Shown in pieces: positions 25,379 through 33,527 of a stretch of 64,000 bases of DNA. Where the stretch lies: NCBI GenBank assembly GCA_038243995.1, contig JBBRTV010000012.1, positions 84,978 to 148,977 on the forward strand, written 5' to 3'. The DNA is from Scleromatobacter sp038243995. GTDB taxonomy: Bacteria; Pseudomonadota; Gammaproteobacteria; Burkholderiales; Burkholderiaceae_C. A program made the position numbers and the translations under genes. Each line of letters opens with the position of its first letter. The stretch's first letter is position 1. Below the pieces are notes generated by a model. It was not told the origin of the DNA. It did not search any database and saw only the letters and a program-made list of their open reading frames with translations.

Positions 25379-26641
25379 TCAGCCCATCGCCAACGAATCG
25401 CACAGGGCAGCGAGCGCCGCGTTCTCTTCCGCCGGGAGCGCACCGGCATGCAGCAGCGTGGCGCGCTGGATGCCGCGCAGGCGGAAGTAGAGCTCGTCTT
25501 CCACGGCCTCCACTTCGGCGGCATCGAGTGTGGCGAGCGCGCGCGGGTTCCACATGCCGCTCTCGTTCCAGCCAGCGCGCAGGCGGCCCAGGAGGTAGTG
25601 CGCGAGTTCCAGGGCGCTCTTCAGCGCGGGCAGGCGGGCGCGGGCGGACAGCGCGTCGACATTGAACTCCGCGGCCGTGAGGAATTCTCCGAGCGTGGCG
25701 AGACGCCGCTCGATGTCCGCGGTATCCATCACTGCCGGGTGCGGCCGTTGCGCCGAAGCGGCCCGGCTGATGCGACCCACCCATTGCAGGTCGAATTCCC
25801 CCGGCACTGCGCGCAGGGCGACGCTGGCGCGCAGGAGGGGCGCCGAGGCGCTGCGCACCGCGTTGAGCGATGCCTCCGTGACGGCGAGCAGGCGCCCGAG
25901 CGACGAGAGCGTCGCGCCGTGCAGCGCATGGGGGTAGCCCGAGCCGTCGAGGTGCTCGTGATGCTCGGCCACCGCGCGTGCGAGGGCGGCCGGGTAATTC
26001 GTCAACTGGGTGATCAGCAGGGCGCCCACGTGCGGGTGCACGACGAGCTGCCGGTAGCTCGCGAAATCGGGCTCGCGGTCGGCTTCGGCCTCGCCGTGGC
26101 TGGGGGCGATGTACATCTCCCCCAGGTCGTGCAGCAGGCCGCCCAGCATCGCGAGGCGGATCGAGGCGGTGTCGCCGTCGCCGTCCATCATGAGCGCGCC
26201 TGCGAGCGCCATCGCCGCCACGGCATGGTCGAACGAGGCCGGCCGCGCCGTCTCGGCGGCCGTCAGCAGCAGCTGGACGACCGGATGCAGCGGCAGGCAG
26301 GCCACTTCTCGCAACAGCCCGGCGCCGTGCGCCCTCAGGACGGGCGCCAGCGGCGTATCGCCCCGCAACAGCTCCTGCAGCGAGCGCGCGAGCGTGGCCG
26401 ACGTGACACCGTCCTGCGCGACCAGGCAGCTCTCCAGCGGCCGGCGCAACTGGCGATCGAGCAGCTTGCGCTGCAGCGATGCCGACACCGGCTGGTTGCT
26501 CGCCCACAGCTTCATCCCCGCGACGTCGAAGATGTCGGTCGCCGCGATGATCCGCTTTGTCTCGCTCGCCTCCAGGATCGTCGCCAGGGCATGCGGATTC
26601 GCGCTGCCGAACGCGTTGTCAGGCTTGGAGGAGGGCGACAT
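25379..26641 (-). CDS. HD-GYP domain protein (probable c-di-GMP phosphodiesterase)
   Basis: 420 aa, cytosolic. The N-terminal third has no recognised domain. From about residue 130 an HD-type phosphohydrolase is visible: LLHDLGEMYI (metal His-Asp), VVHPHVGALLI, and the diagnostic HHEHLDGSGYP, which matches the HD-GYP consensus. The usual Lys after HDxG is Glu here, so activity needs testing. HD-GYP proteins cleave cyclic-di-GMP. I prefer ATG 26641, which has GGGAA upstream, over 26674. Divergent to the GlxA-type regulator. Confidence 0.85.
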   Translation of the reverse strand: MSPSSKPDNAFGSANPHALATILEASETKRIIAATDIFDVAGMKLWASNQPVSASLQRKLLDRQLRRPLESCLVAQDGVTSATLARSLQELLRGDTPLAPVLRAHGAGLLREVACLPLHPVVQLLLTAAETARPASFDHAVAAMALAGALMMDGDGDTASIRLAMLGGLLHDLGEMYIAPSHGEAEADREPDFASYRQLVVHPHVGALLITQLTNYPAALARAVAEHHEHLDGSGYPHALHGATLSSLGRLLAVTEASLNAVRSASAPLLRASVALRAVPGEFDLQWVGRISRAASAQRPHPAVMDTADIERRLATLGEFLTAAEFNVDALSARARLPALKSALELAHYLLGRLRAGWNESGMWNPRALATLDAAEVEAVEDELYFRLRGIQRATLLHAGALPAEENAALAALCDSLAMG

Positions 26642-26848
26642 GATGCGATTCCCGGTGTTTCGTATATCGCTCATCGACCGCAGAGGCGATGAATCAAGTC
26701 CGATGTGTCGATGAATAATTTGTTACTCGGCTTCGAGGCGTCGAGAAGGCTCGACTTTGCGTCTTCACGACCCTGCCCGACCCCTGCATCGAATTCCTGT
26801 CGTGCTTGACAGGCACGACGACCTACTCAGACAACAGAGCGTCAATCC

Positions 26849-27856
26849 ATGTCGAAGCAAGCGCCGGCGTCCGCGCCACCCTTCCGCCTGGGCCTCGTGC
26901 TCTTTCCCGGCTGCATGCCTGCCGGTCTTTTCGCGACCGCCGATCTGGTGCGTGCCTGCAACCTCCGCGATGGGCGCGAGCGCGTTCGTGTCACATGGGT
27001 TGGAGTGGATCAGGGCAATGTTCCAACGCATCTCGGGCCGAGCCTCAGAGTGGAATCGACACTCGCCGAAAGCGAGTTCGACGCGTGCCTGCTGCCAGGG
27101 TTGTGGTTGACCTCGATCGACGCGCTCGACACCGCCCTCCGGGCCCTGCAGCCGTTGGTCGACGCGGTGCGCGCGCAGCCAGGCCGCACCCAGGTCTGGA
27201 GTTACTGCGCCGGCGTGGCGCTGGCGGCTGCCGCGGGCAGATTGGACTCGCACTCCGCCACGGCGACGTGGTGGCTTCAACCTGCTTTGGCCAGGCGGTT
27301 TCCGCGCGTGCAATGGTCTAGCGCACCGGATCTCGTGTCCGGACGTCATGGGGTCACTGCGTCCGGCCCCAGCGGCTACCTGCCGCTGATGCTGGAGCGG
27401 CTGGCCCGGCATTTTTCGGCTGACATCCTGGAAGACGTCCAGGAGTTGCTGATGCTGCCCATCCCCCGCCGGCGCCATGCCGCGTTCCAAAGCGTCGAGA
27501 TGATGATGCTCGACGATCCGGCGATGCGGGCCCTGCTGCGCTGGGCGCAACGCACACCGGCGCAAGACGTGACGCTGGCCATGGCGGCGCAACAGTCGAA
27601 TACTTCTGTGCGCACGTTGTGCCGGCAGGTTCAGCGCGCCACCGGCATGGCGGCCGGCGATTGGCTTCGACGTGCCAAGCTGGCCCAGGCAGCCGAAGCC
27701 CTGGGCACGACACGTAGCCCTGTCAAGACCATCAGTGAACGCCTCGGCTTTGGCAGTGAGGCGAGCCTGTACCGTGCTTTCAGGGTCGCCACGGGCCTGA
27801 CGCCTTCGGCCTACCGGCTGGCCTACGGCTTGAGGATGCCTGCGTCGGCGCCTTGA
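26849..27856 (+). CDS. GlxA-family AraC-type transcriptional regulator
   Basis: 335 aa. The N-terminal DJ-1/PfpI-like domain (about 10-190) has the nucleophile-elbow Cys120 in WSYCAGVAL but no evident catalytic His partner, so it is probably a sensing domain. The C-terminal AraC DNA-binding domain (about 225-325) shows two helix-turn-helix units: TLAMAAQQSNTSVRTLCRQV and ISERLGFGSEASLYRAFR. Effector unknown. It is divergent from the HD-GYP gene and convergent with the alpha/beta hydrolase gene downstream. Confidence 0.9.
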   Translation: MSKQAPASAPPFRLGLVLFPGCMPAGLFATADLVRACNLRDGRERVRVTWVGVDQGNVPTHLGPSLRVESTLAESEFDACLLPGLWLTSIDALDTALRALQPLVDAVRAQPGRTQVWSYCAGVALAAAAGRLDSHSATATWWLQPALARRFPRVQWSSAPDLVSGRHGVTASGPSGYLPLMLERLARHFSADILEDVQELLMLPIPRRRHAAFQSVEMMMLDDPAMRALLRWAQRTPAQDVTLAMAAQQSNTSVRTLCRQVQRATGMAAGDWLRRAKLAQAAEALGTTRSPVKTISERLGFGSEASLYRAFRVATGLTPSAYRLAYGLRMPASAP

Positions 27857-27892
27857 GTTCGAATCGTGATCGCCGACACGAACCAGGCGATT

Positions 27893-28729
27893 TCATGCGG
27901 TCGCCGACGGGTGTTCCCGGTGCCCGGCAGCGCGGTCCCCGGCCGCGAAGAAATCCAGCAGGCGCGCGGCGATCCTGGGGGCCTCCTCGACAGGGAGCCA
28001 ATGCCCGGAATCGGGATAGTGTTCCACGCTGCGAGCGCCGAACCGATCGGCGAAGCGGACATCGATATACGGATCGTGGGTACCCCAGAGCACAAGCGAA
28101 GGCACGCGGGCCAGCAAGGTGCGAAGCGCGTCCTCCCAACCTGCGAAGTGGTGCGGATCGGCCGCGCGGTACCAGCGCAGCATCATCCGCTTCATCGAGG
28201 GGGTGATCAAGTCGTACGTCCGGTGGATCTGCTCGCGCGTGAGCTTGCGCGAGGCCCGCCGCAACTCGCGCGCGAAGCCGTGCCGGGTCGTCAACGCCTG
28301 TACCAGTTCACCGATCACCGGCAGCCGCCACAGGCGGCCGAACAAGTGCCAGCGGTAGTCAGAGGCAAACACCGTGTTCATGATGACGACGCTGCGTACC
28401 TTGGCGGGATGCTTGACGGCCCATGCCAACCCGAAGGGTCCGCCGATGTCGTGCACGACGAGGTTCAGCGGTTCGGTGATTTGCAGCGTCGTGACAAGGG
28501 CATCGACGAAGGCGGCCATGCCGTCGAGCGAATAGTCGACATCGTTGGGGGCGGTGGACCGCCCGAAGCCGGGCAAGTCTGGCGCGATGCAGCGCAACTG
28601 GGTTGCGAGGGTCGGGATGACTCCGCTCCAGACCTCGGAGGAGTCGGGATTCCCATGCAGAAAGAGAGTCGGCGGACCCGCCCCCTCATCGACCAGGTGG
28701 ATGAGGGTGCGATCTACGTTGAGTTTCAT
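27893..28729 (-). CDS. Alpha/beta hydrolase (haloalkane dehalogenase-like)
   Basis: 278 aa. LFLHGNPDSSEVW holds the oxyanion/halide-binding region (HGNP, as in haloalkane dehalogenases), and the nucleophile motif is VHDIGG with Asp94, not Ser. The catalytic His lies in DSGHWLPVEEAP and an acid in WGTHDPYID. An Asp nucleophile fits haloalkane dehalogenase or epoxide hydrolase chemistry. I start at ATG 28729 (MKLNVDR), which fits relatives; GTG 28747 would add six residues. Neither has a clear SD. Confidence 0.85.
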   Translation of the reverse strand: MKLNVDRTLIHLVDEGAGPPTLFLHGNPDSSEVWSGVIPTLATQLRCIAPDLPGFGRSTAPNDVDYSLDGMAAFVDALVTTLQITEPLNLVVHDIGGPFGLAWAVKHPAKVRSVVIMNTVFASDYRWHLFGRLWRLPVIGELVQALTTRHGFARELRRASRKLTREQIHRTYDLITPSMKRMMLRWYRAADPHHFAGWEDALRTLLARVPSLVLWGTHDPYIDVRFADRFGARSVEHYPDSGHWLPVEEAPRIAARLLDFFAAGDRAAGHREHPSATA

Positions 28730-29171
28730 GGGCGATGGGGTTTGCACAGCAAGGGGCTGTCGTCTTGTGGATCGGCGTCTTCAGATAGTGAATTATCCGA
28801 ATGGCGAGGCTGCATGCAATGGCAAATCACGTCTTGTTCATATCGAAACTTGCCATTCGGCAACTGACGGGAAGCCGGCCACGGGAGGTCGGCTGGCCAG
28901 GGCTTGCAATGTCACCTACTGGCCGGGCAACCGCGTCCTGCCGGTGCTTTTCCTGTCCGCGAACAGCAGCATCAACGCGTCTGAGGCTCTCGGAAGCAGT
29001 ATCGCGTGCGCTGCGCCTCAGGTCTATTCGGATACTGCGCATGCAAAAAATGGAAGGCCTCGCGCGAGGTCTTCGGGTCGCTTTGGCCGTCGCGCGAGCC
29101 GTAGATCACCTTCTCCCGCAAAGCCGGGGCCCTCGGCCGACCTGTGGCTGCGCAGCCAACCAGTTGACAGC
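28730..29171. other. Gene-poor stretch, no convincing gene
   Basis: 442 bases, less GC-biased than the neighbouring genes. On the minus strand a 3' segment (about 28970-29120) translates as EKVIYGSRDGQSDPKTSREA and onward, with protein-like composition, but it lacks a start and a recognised family. It may be the tail of a lost gene. I see nothing else. Confidence 0.4.
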
Positions 29172-30092
29172 TCATGCTTGCACTCCAACAAGTTGGCTGG
29201 CCATCTCCCATAGATGCCGGGCGTTGGCTGCATCGATGGCGTAGGGGGCGACCCCTGTGAAGTCCGCAGTGCGCCGTTCCACTACCGCCGCCTCGTTGCA
29301 GTCCTCGAAATAGCGTCCGCCCACGCCCTCCAGCAAGGGTGAGGCCGCCAGTAGCACGGACGTAGCCGCCCCTTGCTCCGGGGTCTTGCGACGCTCGACG
29401 GGAGTCTTGAGGCCGCCAGTGTGCTTCTGAAGATTCGTGGCAATGGCCCCCGGATGAACAGCATTGGCGAAGATGCCCTCGTGCTGCCAGCGGCGTGTGG
29501 CTTCGACGGTCATCAACACACACGCGGTTTTGGCCTGGGCGTAGGCGGCGAAGGGCTCGTATGCGCGAAACCTGAAGTGCAGATCGTCGAAGACCACGGG
29601 CCCCAGCAATTGCGCACTGGAACTCAGCGAGACGACGCGGGCGGATCCTGCCGTCTTGAGCGCCTCGTGCAAGCCCCTGGCCAGCGCGAAGTGCCCCAGG
29701 AAATTGGTTGCGAACTGCAGTTCCCAACCCCGAGCCGTGGTCTCCAGGTCGGGAATCGCCATGACGCCCGCGTTGTTCACGAGGACGTGCAGCGGGCCGC
29801 TCCATTGCAGCGTGAATCGACGCACCGACTCGAGGTCTGCCAGGTCGAGTGCCGCGATGCGAACCTTGCCTCGGTTCGCAGCGCGCAGCTCGCGCGCGAC
29901 CTCCTGCGCTGCCTCGGGGCGCCGAACGGCAAGCGTCACGTCGGCGCCAGCGTTCACGAGCGCCCTCGAGGTCTCCAAGCCGATGCCTGATGCACCGCCG
30001 GTGACGACGGCGCGTTTTCCCAATAGATCTACGCCTCGAAGCACTTCGCTGGCCGTCGAATGGAAGCCGAATGGGGTGGTGATGCGTGACAT
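29172..30092 (-). CDS. Short-chain dehydrogenase/reductase (retinol-dehydrogenase-like)
   Basis: 306 aa. Cofactor motif VTGGASGIG (near residue 30), NNAGVM, and the active site SLSSSAQ followed by YAQAKTA, a proper YxxxK. The overall pattern (LDLADLESVRRF, HPGAIATNL) matches the WWOX/retinol-dehydrogenase-like extended branch of SDRs, which use NADP. It is divergent to a LysR gene, which probably regulates it. ATG 30092 is used; a TTG two codons upstream also exists. Substrate unknown. Confidence 0.9.
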   Translation of the reverse strand: MSRITTPFGFHSTASEVLRGVDLLGKRAVVTGGASGIGLETSRALVNAGADVTLAVRRPEAAQEVARELRAANRGKVRIAALDLADLESVRRFTLQWSGPLHVLVNNAGVMAIPDLETTARGWELQFATNFLGHFALARGLHEALKTAGSARVVSLSSSAQLLGPVVFDDLHFRFRAYEPFAAYAQAKTACVLMTVEATRRWQHEGIFANAVHPGAIATNLQKHTGGLKTPVERRKTPEQGAATSVLLAASPLLEGVGGRYFEDCNEAAVVERRTADFTGVAPYAIDAANARHLWEMASQLVGVQA

Positions 30093-30138
30093 GAGCAAGA
30101 GCCTGAGCAGGAATGTGGATCAAGGTTAGGGCAGCAGC

Positions 30139-30149
30139 ATCAATTTGAT
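30139..30149. promoter_or_regulatory. Small palindrome in the SDR/LysR divergent gap
   Basis: ATCAA-T-TTGAT, a perfect 5-bp inverted repeat in the AT-rich 135-base gap between the divergent SDR and LysR genes. Size and T...A spacing are compatible with a LysR box. Weak evidence because the arms are short. Confidence 0.3.
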
Positions 30150-30227
30150 AAGTAGCACAATATTTCATGTCAAAGTGCAGCGAATTCATCAATCTGGATG
30201 GACGCTGCCCATTTCAGGAAGCGATCC

Positions 30228-31139
30228 ATGAAGCGTACCGAACTATCCGGTTTGCAGGCCGTCGTCGCGGTGGCGTCGCGCAACAACTTCAGGGCGGCCG
30301 CGGCCGAACTGGGACTATCGGCTTCTGCGGTCAGTCATGCCGTCTCCGCCCTGGAGGAGCGAATGGGCGTGCGCCTGTTTCATCGGACGACACGCAGTGT
30401 CGCCCTGTCCGAGGCGGGGCGCGAGTTCCTCGGCCGCATCGCCCCCGCGCTGCGTGAGATCGAGGGTGCCATCGATGCCACCCGCGCCATGAGCCCCCGA
30501 CCGGCCGGGACTTTGCGCATCAACACTTCCGAGGCTGCAGCGCACCAACTGCTGACGTCGTACGTTCCCGAATACCTCAAGCGCTACCCCGACATGCAGG
30601 TCGACCTGGTCACCGAGGGGCGGCTGGTCGACATCGTGGCCGATGGGTTCGATGCCGGCGTCCGGCTGTCCGACTCCGTCGCGCAGGACATGGTGGCCGC
30701 GCTGTTCGGCCCCGAACAAGGATTCGTCGTGGTCGGCGCGCCGGGCTATTTCAGAGTCAAGGGCAGAACCGTTCCCTCGACGCCGCACGACCTGGGATCG
30801 CATCGCTGCATTCGCAATCGTCTGGCAAACGGTGCGATCTGGCGTTGGGACTTCAGCAGACAAGGGGAGGCGATTTCGCTGGACGTCGAGGGGCCGCTGA
30901 TTCTCGACAACAACCAGTTGCGTCTTGAGGCAGCCCTCGCCGGTGTCGGCCTGGTCTACATGAACGAGTGGTCTGCAAGAAAGCAAATCAGGGCGGGTCG
31001 CCTGGTGCGAGTGCTTCAGGACTGGACACCTTCCATTGGGCGACTGAGTCTGTACTACCCCGGCCACCGACACGTGCCGGCAGGGTTGCGCGTGTTTGTT
31101 GACCTGCTGCGCGAGATCGATGCGAAGCCAGCGCGCTGA
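30228..31139 (+). CDS. LysR-family transcriptional regulator
   Basis: 303 aa. The helix-turn-helix (about 5-60) contains NNFRAAAAELGLSASAVSHAV; LFHRTTRSVALSEAG follows, typical of the CrgA/DsdC-like group of proteobacterial LysR proteins. ATG 30228 follows AGGAAG; an earlier start at 30198 is less likely. It is divergent to the SDR at 29172-30092, the usual layout for a LysR regulator and its target reductase. Inducer unknown. Confidence 0.92.
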   Translation: MKRTELSGLQAVVAVASRNNFRAAAAELGLSASAVSHAVSALEERMGVRLFHRTTRSVALSEAGREFLGRIAPALREIEGAIDATRAMSPRPAGTLRINTSEAAAHQLLTSYVPEYLKRYPDMQVDLVTEGRLVDIVADGFDAGVRLSDSVAQDMVAALFGPEQGFVVVGAPGYFRVKGRTVPSTPHDLGSHRCIRNRLANGAIWRWDFSRQGEAISLDVEGPLILDNNQLRLEAALAGVGLVYMNEWSARKQIRAGRLVRVLQDWTPSIGRLSLYYPGHRHVPAGLRVFVDLLREIDAKPAR

Positions 31140-31310
31140 GATCGCTCAGATCCCATCCTGAATCGAGTACCCGCGCCAGCGCGAAAAGCGTCTACGCGCA
31201 TCGACCGCTGGCTTCGGGTCGACCCCTGCCCGGGGCCGAGGGTTCGCCGTTGCGCAAGCGTTGGTCATCGCGTGAACGAAGGTGGCGCGCAATGTCAAGG
31301 TCGGCGCGGT

Positions 31311-31502
31311 CTATGCATCGACGCGTTCACCGCGGCGAAACTTCCCCGGCGTCATGCCCGCATGCCGCACGAATGCGCGATTGAAGGCGGCCTCGGAGCG
31401 GTAGCCCGCCGATTCGCCGACGGTCGCGGTGTCCTGGTCGCCGGCCGCGAGCAGGCGCGACGAGAGCTCCATGCGCAGCGACGTCAACAGTTCCAGCGGC
31501 GC
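31311..31502 (-). pseudogene. C-terminal fragment of an AraC-family regulator
   Basis: On the minus strand, ending at TAG (31311-31313), the translation reads APLELLTSLRMELSSRLLAA, then VGESAGYRSEAAFNRAFVRH and AGMTPGKFRRG. This is the second helix-turn-helix of an AraC-type DNA-binding domain of the cupin-linked kind. Nothing upstream on this strand continues it: from about 31503 the DNA instead matches TehA on the opposite strand. The sensor domain and first helix-turn-helix are gone, so it is a dead fragment. Confidence 0.8.
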
Positions 31503-32361
31503 TGCGTGCGCACGCTGCGCGGGCCTGGCCGTCTGGGGCGTGCTGCTGGTGCTCTACGCGCGCAAGTGGGTCACGCATCGTGCCGAGGCGCTCGCCGAGT
31601 TGCAGCATCCGGTGCAGTCGTCGTTCGCCCCGTTGGTACCGGTGGCAAGCAGGCTGGCGGCGCTGGAATTGATCCCCCTTTCGCGCGGACTCGCCGTCTG
31701 GCTGTTTGCCGTCACGCTCATCGCGCAGCTCGCGGCGGGCCTGTGGCTCAACGGCCGGTCGTGGATGGGCGGGCGCCCGCCGGAGCTGGTTACGCCCGCG
31801 GTCTACCTGCCCGGCGTCGCGCAGAGCTTCGTCGTCGCGGCAGCATCTGCCGCGTTCGGATGGACACAACTTGGCACGCTGTTCTTCGGCGTCGGCCTGC
31901 TGGCCTGGCTCGCGATGGAGTCGGTGATCCTGCAGCGCGTCGCCGTCGGCCCGCCGCTGCCGGTGCCGCTGCGCCCATTGCTGGGCATCCAGTTGGCGCC
32001 CGCGGTGGTCGGTGGCGGCAGCTATCTGTCGCTGACGACCGGCGCACCCGACATGTTCGCATGGATCCTGCTGGGCTACGGCCTCTACCAGGCGCTGATC
32101 CTGCTGCGCCTGCTGCCGTGGATCCGCAAGCAGGTGTTCGTGCCCGGCTACTGGGCATTCAGCTTAGGCGTGGCGGCGCTGGCGGCGCTGGCGATGCGGA
32201 TGGTGAAACGCGGCGCGACGGGCCTCGTGGCCGACTTGGCGCCGGCGCTGTTCGTCGCGTCCAACGTCGTGTTCACGATCCTGGTCGTCAAGACGCTGGC
32301 ACTGCTGAGCAAGAGCGCGCTGCTGCCGATCGCGGCGCCGACGGCGAAGGGCGGTGCATGA
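31429..32361 (+). CDS. tehA: TehA/SLAC1-type anion transporter, 5'-truncated
   Basis: From about 31521 the translation aligns with TehA: AELQHPVQSSFAPLVPVASRL, YLPGVAQSFVVAAASAAFG, LESVILQR-like MESVILQRVAV, GIQLAPAVVGGGSYLS and the closing TLALLSKSALLPI. TehA is a ten-helix inner-membrane channel for dicarboxylates or tellurite-related anions. Roughly the first 45 residues (helix 1) are missing; the open frame extends upstream only through antisense of the AraC fragment. Without helix 1 it is probably non-functional, unless an internal GTG is used. Confidence 0.8.
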   Translation: MSWSPAASRRDESSMRSDVNSSSGAACARCAGLAVWGVLLVLYARKWVTHRAEALAELQHPVQSSFAPLVPVASRLAALELIPLSRGLAVWLFAVTLIAQLAAGLWLNGRSWMGGRPPELVTPAVYLPGVAQSFVVAAASAAFGWTQLGTLFFGVGLLAWLAMESVILQRVAVGPPLPVPLRPLLGIQLAPAVVGGGSYLSLTTGAPDMFAWILLGYGLYQALILLRLLPWIRKQVFVPGYWAFSLGVAALAALAMRMVKRGATGLVADLAPALFVASNVVFTILVVKTLALLSKSALLPIAAPTAKGGA

Positions 32362-32775
32362 CGAGATCGCGCGTGATCCGACCCCTGCGTCGTGCCTGTT
32401 CACCGGGATTCGTGCAAGCGTGCGGGACGCCTGTCGGCGACAGTGGCGACGCCATCGTGGTGCACCCAGCGCCTGCTTCCGTCCCCCGGCCGGCCCCTTG
32501 CGGAGAAGGTCGCCGTTCAACGTTGGAGCCGTCGCCGGATATTTGCTCGCGAACGCGAAATGTCGCTCAATTTCGGTCGTTCGCGGGCGTTTGCCTTCGG
32601 GCAGTTCATCGAGCCACCAGTACCAGTTGCCGGACGCCCACTGCGCGCGATGATGCCTGGCTCGTCGATCCGAAGCCAGGAGACTCGGCGGGCACGGTTT
32701 TGCTTGCGTTCGCGCAGACCGATGCGAGGGGAGGCCCGCCACGTTGCTTGATGCGCCCAGGCGCTGGACCGCGTT
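32362..32775. other. No recognisable gene
   Basis: 414 bases between tehA and the GGDEF-like gene. Short frames exist on both strands, but their composition is Arg/Pro/Ser-rich and none has an SD plus a recognised family. No strong hairpin or repeat was seen. Confidence 0.4.
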
Positions 32776-33330
32776 CTAGCTGAACGATCCGCGCGGCGGG
32801 ATGGATTGCAGCGTCGTGCGCCGGCTGCGCCGTGCCGGCGCCATCGACTCGCGCAGTCCGGCTTCGGCCGCCGCCAGTATCGGCTCGGCGCTGGCGCCGT
32901 ACTGTGGCGCGAACGAGATGCCGATCCCCACCTCGGGACAGATCGGCAGGTTCGAGCTCTGCAACGCGTCGTCGAATGCATGCACCAGCCTTGCCGCCGC
33001 GCTCAGGACGGCTCCACCATCGACCAGCCCTTGTGTGATGACGACGAACTCGCCGCGTTCACCCCGCAGCAGCTGGTGCCAGAACGGCGCCACCGAGTGG
33101 ATGCGGCGGGCCACTTCGGCGACGACCGCGTCTTCCAGCCGCCAGTCGTCGTCCTTGGCGTTGCCGCCGGCGCCCCAGCCGCAGTCCAGCAGGAACACCG
33201 CGGTTCCGCGCACTCCGCCGGGGGCGTGGTCAATGACCATGGTCAGCAGGTCCAGGCAGCTCTGGCGGCTGCGGCGCGCGTTTTCGGGAACGGCCGCGGG
33301 CGTGGCGTCACATTGGCTAACGCTCGTCAT
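32776..33330 (-). CDS. Stand-alone degenerate GGDEF-domain protein
   Basis: 184 aa that spans little more than one GGDEF domain. The fold can be followed: VFLLDCGWGA (strand 1), VVAEVARRIHSVAPFWHQLL (helix before the turn), the signature position RGERGEFVVI, and IGISFAPQYGASAEPILAAA near the C-terminus. The signature GGDEF is replaced by GERGEF and the substrate-helix residues differ, so catalysis is unlikely; it may bind GTP or c-di-GMP, or be decaying. No sensor domain is attached. Not part of an evident operon. Confidence 0.6.
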   Translation of the reverse strand: MTSVSQCDATPAAVPENARRSRQSCLDLLTMVIDHAPGGVRGTAVFLLDCGWGAGGNAKDDDWRLEDAVVAEVARRIHSVAPFWHQLLRGERGEFVVITQGLVDGGAVLSAAARLVHAFDDALQSSNLPICPEVGIGISFAPQYGASAEPILAAAEAGLRESMAPARRSRRTTLQSIPPRGSFS

Positions 33331-33527
33331 GCGCGGTGCCGCCCGAGGCAGGAAACCGCGTTGCGATGCGCAGGCGGATGATCGGAATGCGAGCGAGCGT
33401 TACGGATACAGGGCATGAGCGTCCTGGAGAGTCTGGCGCGAACAGCGCGATGACTGCACTCTAGGCAGTGCCGCTCGTGTTGCCCAGAAGCAGATCTACA
33501 ACTCCCGCGATGCAGCAGAAGGCGCCC

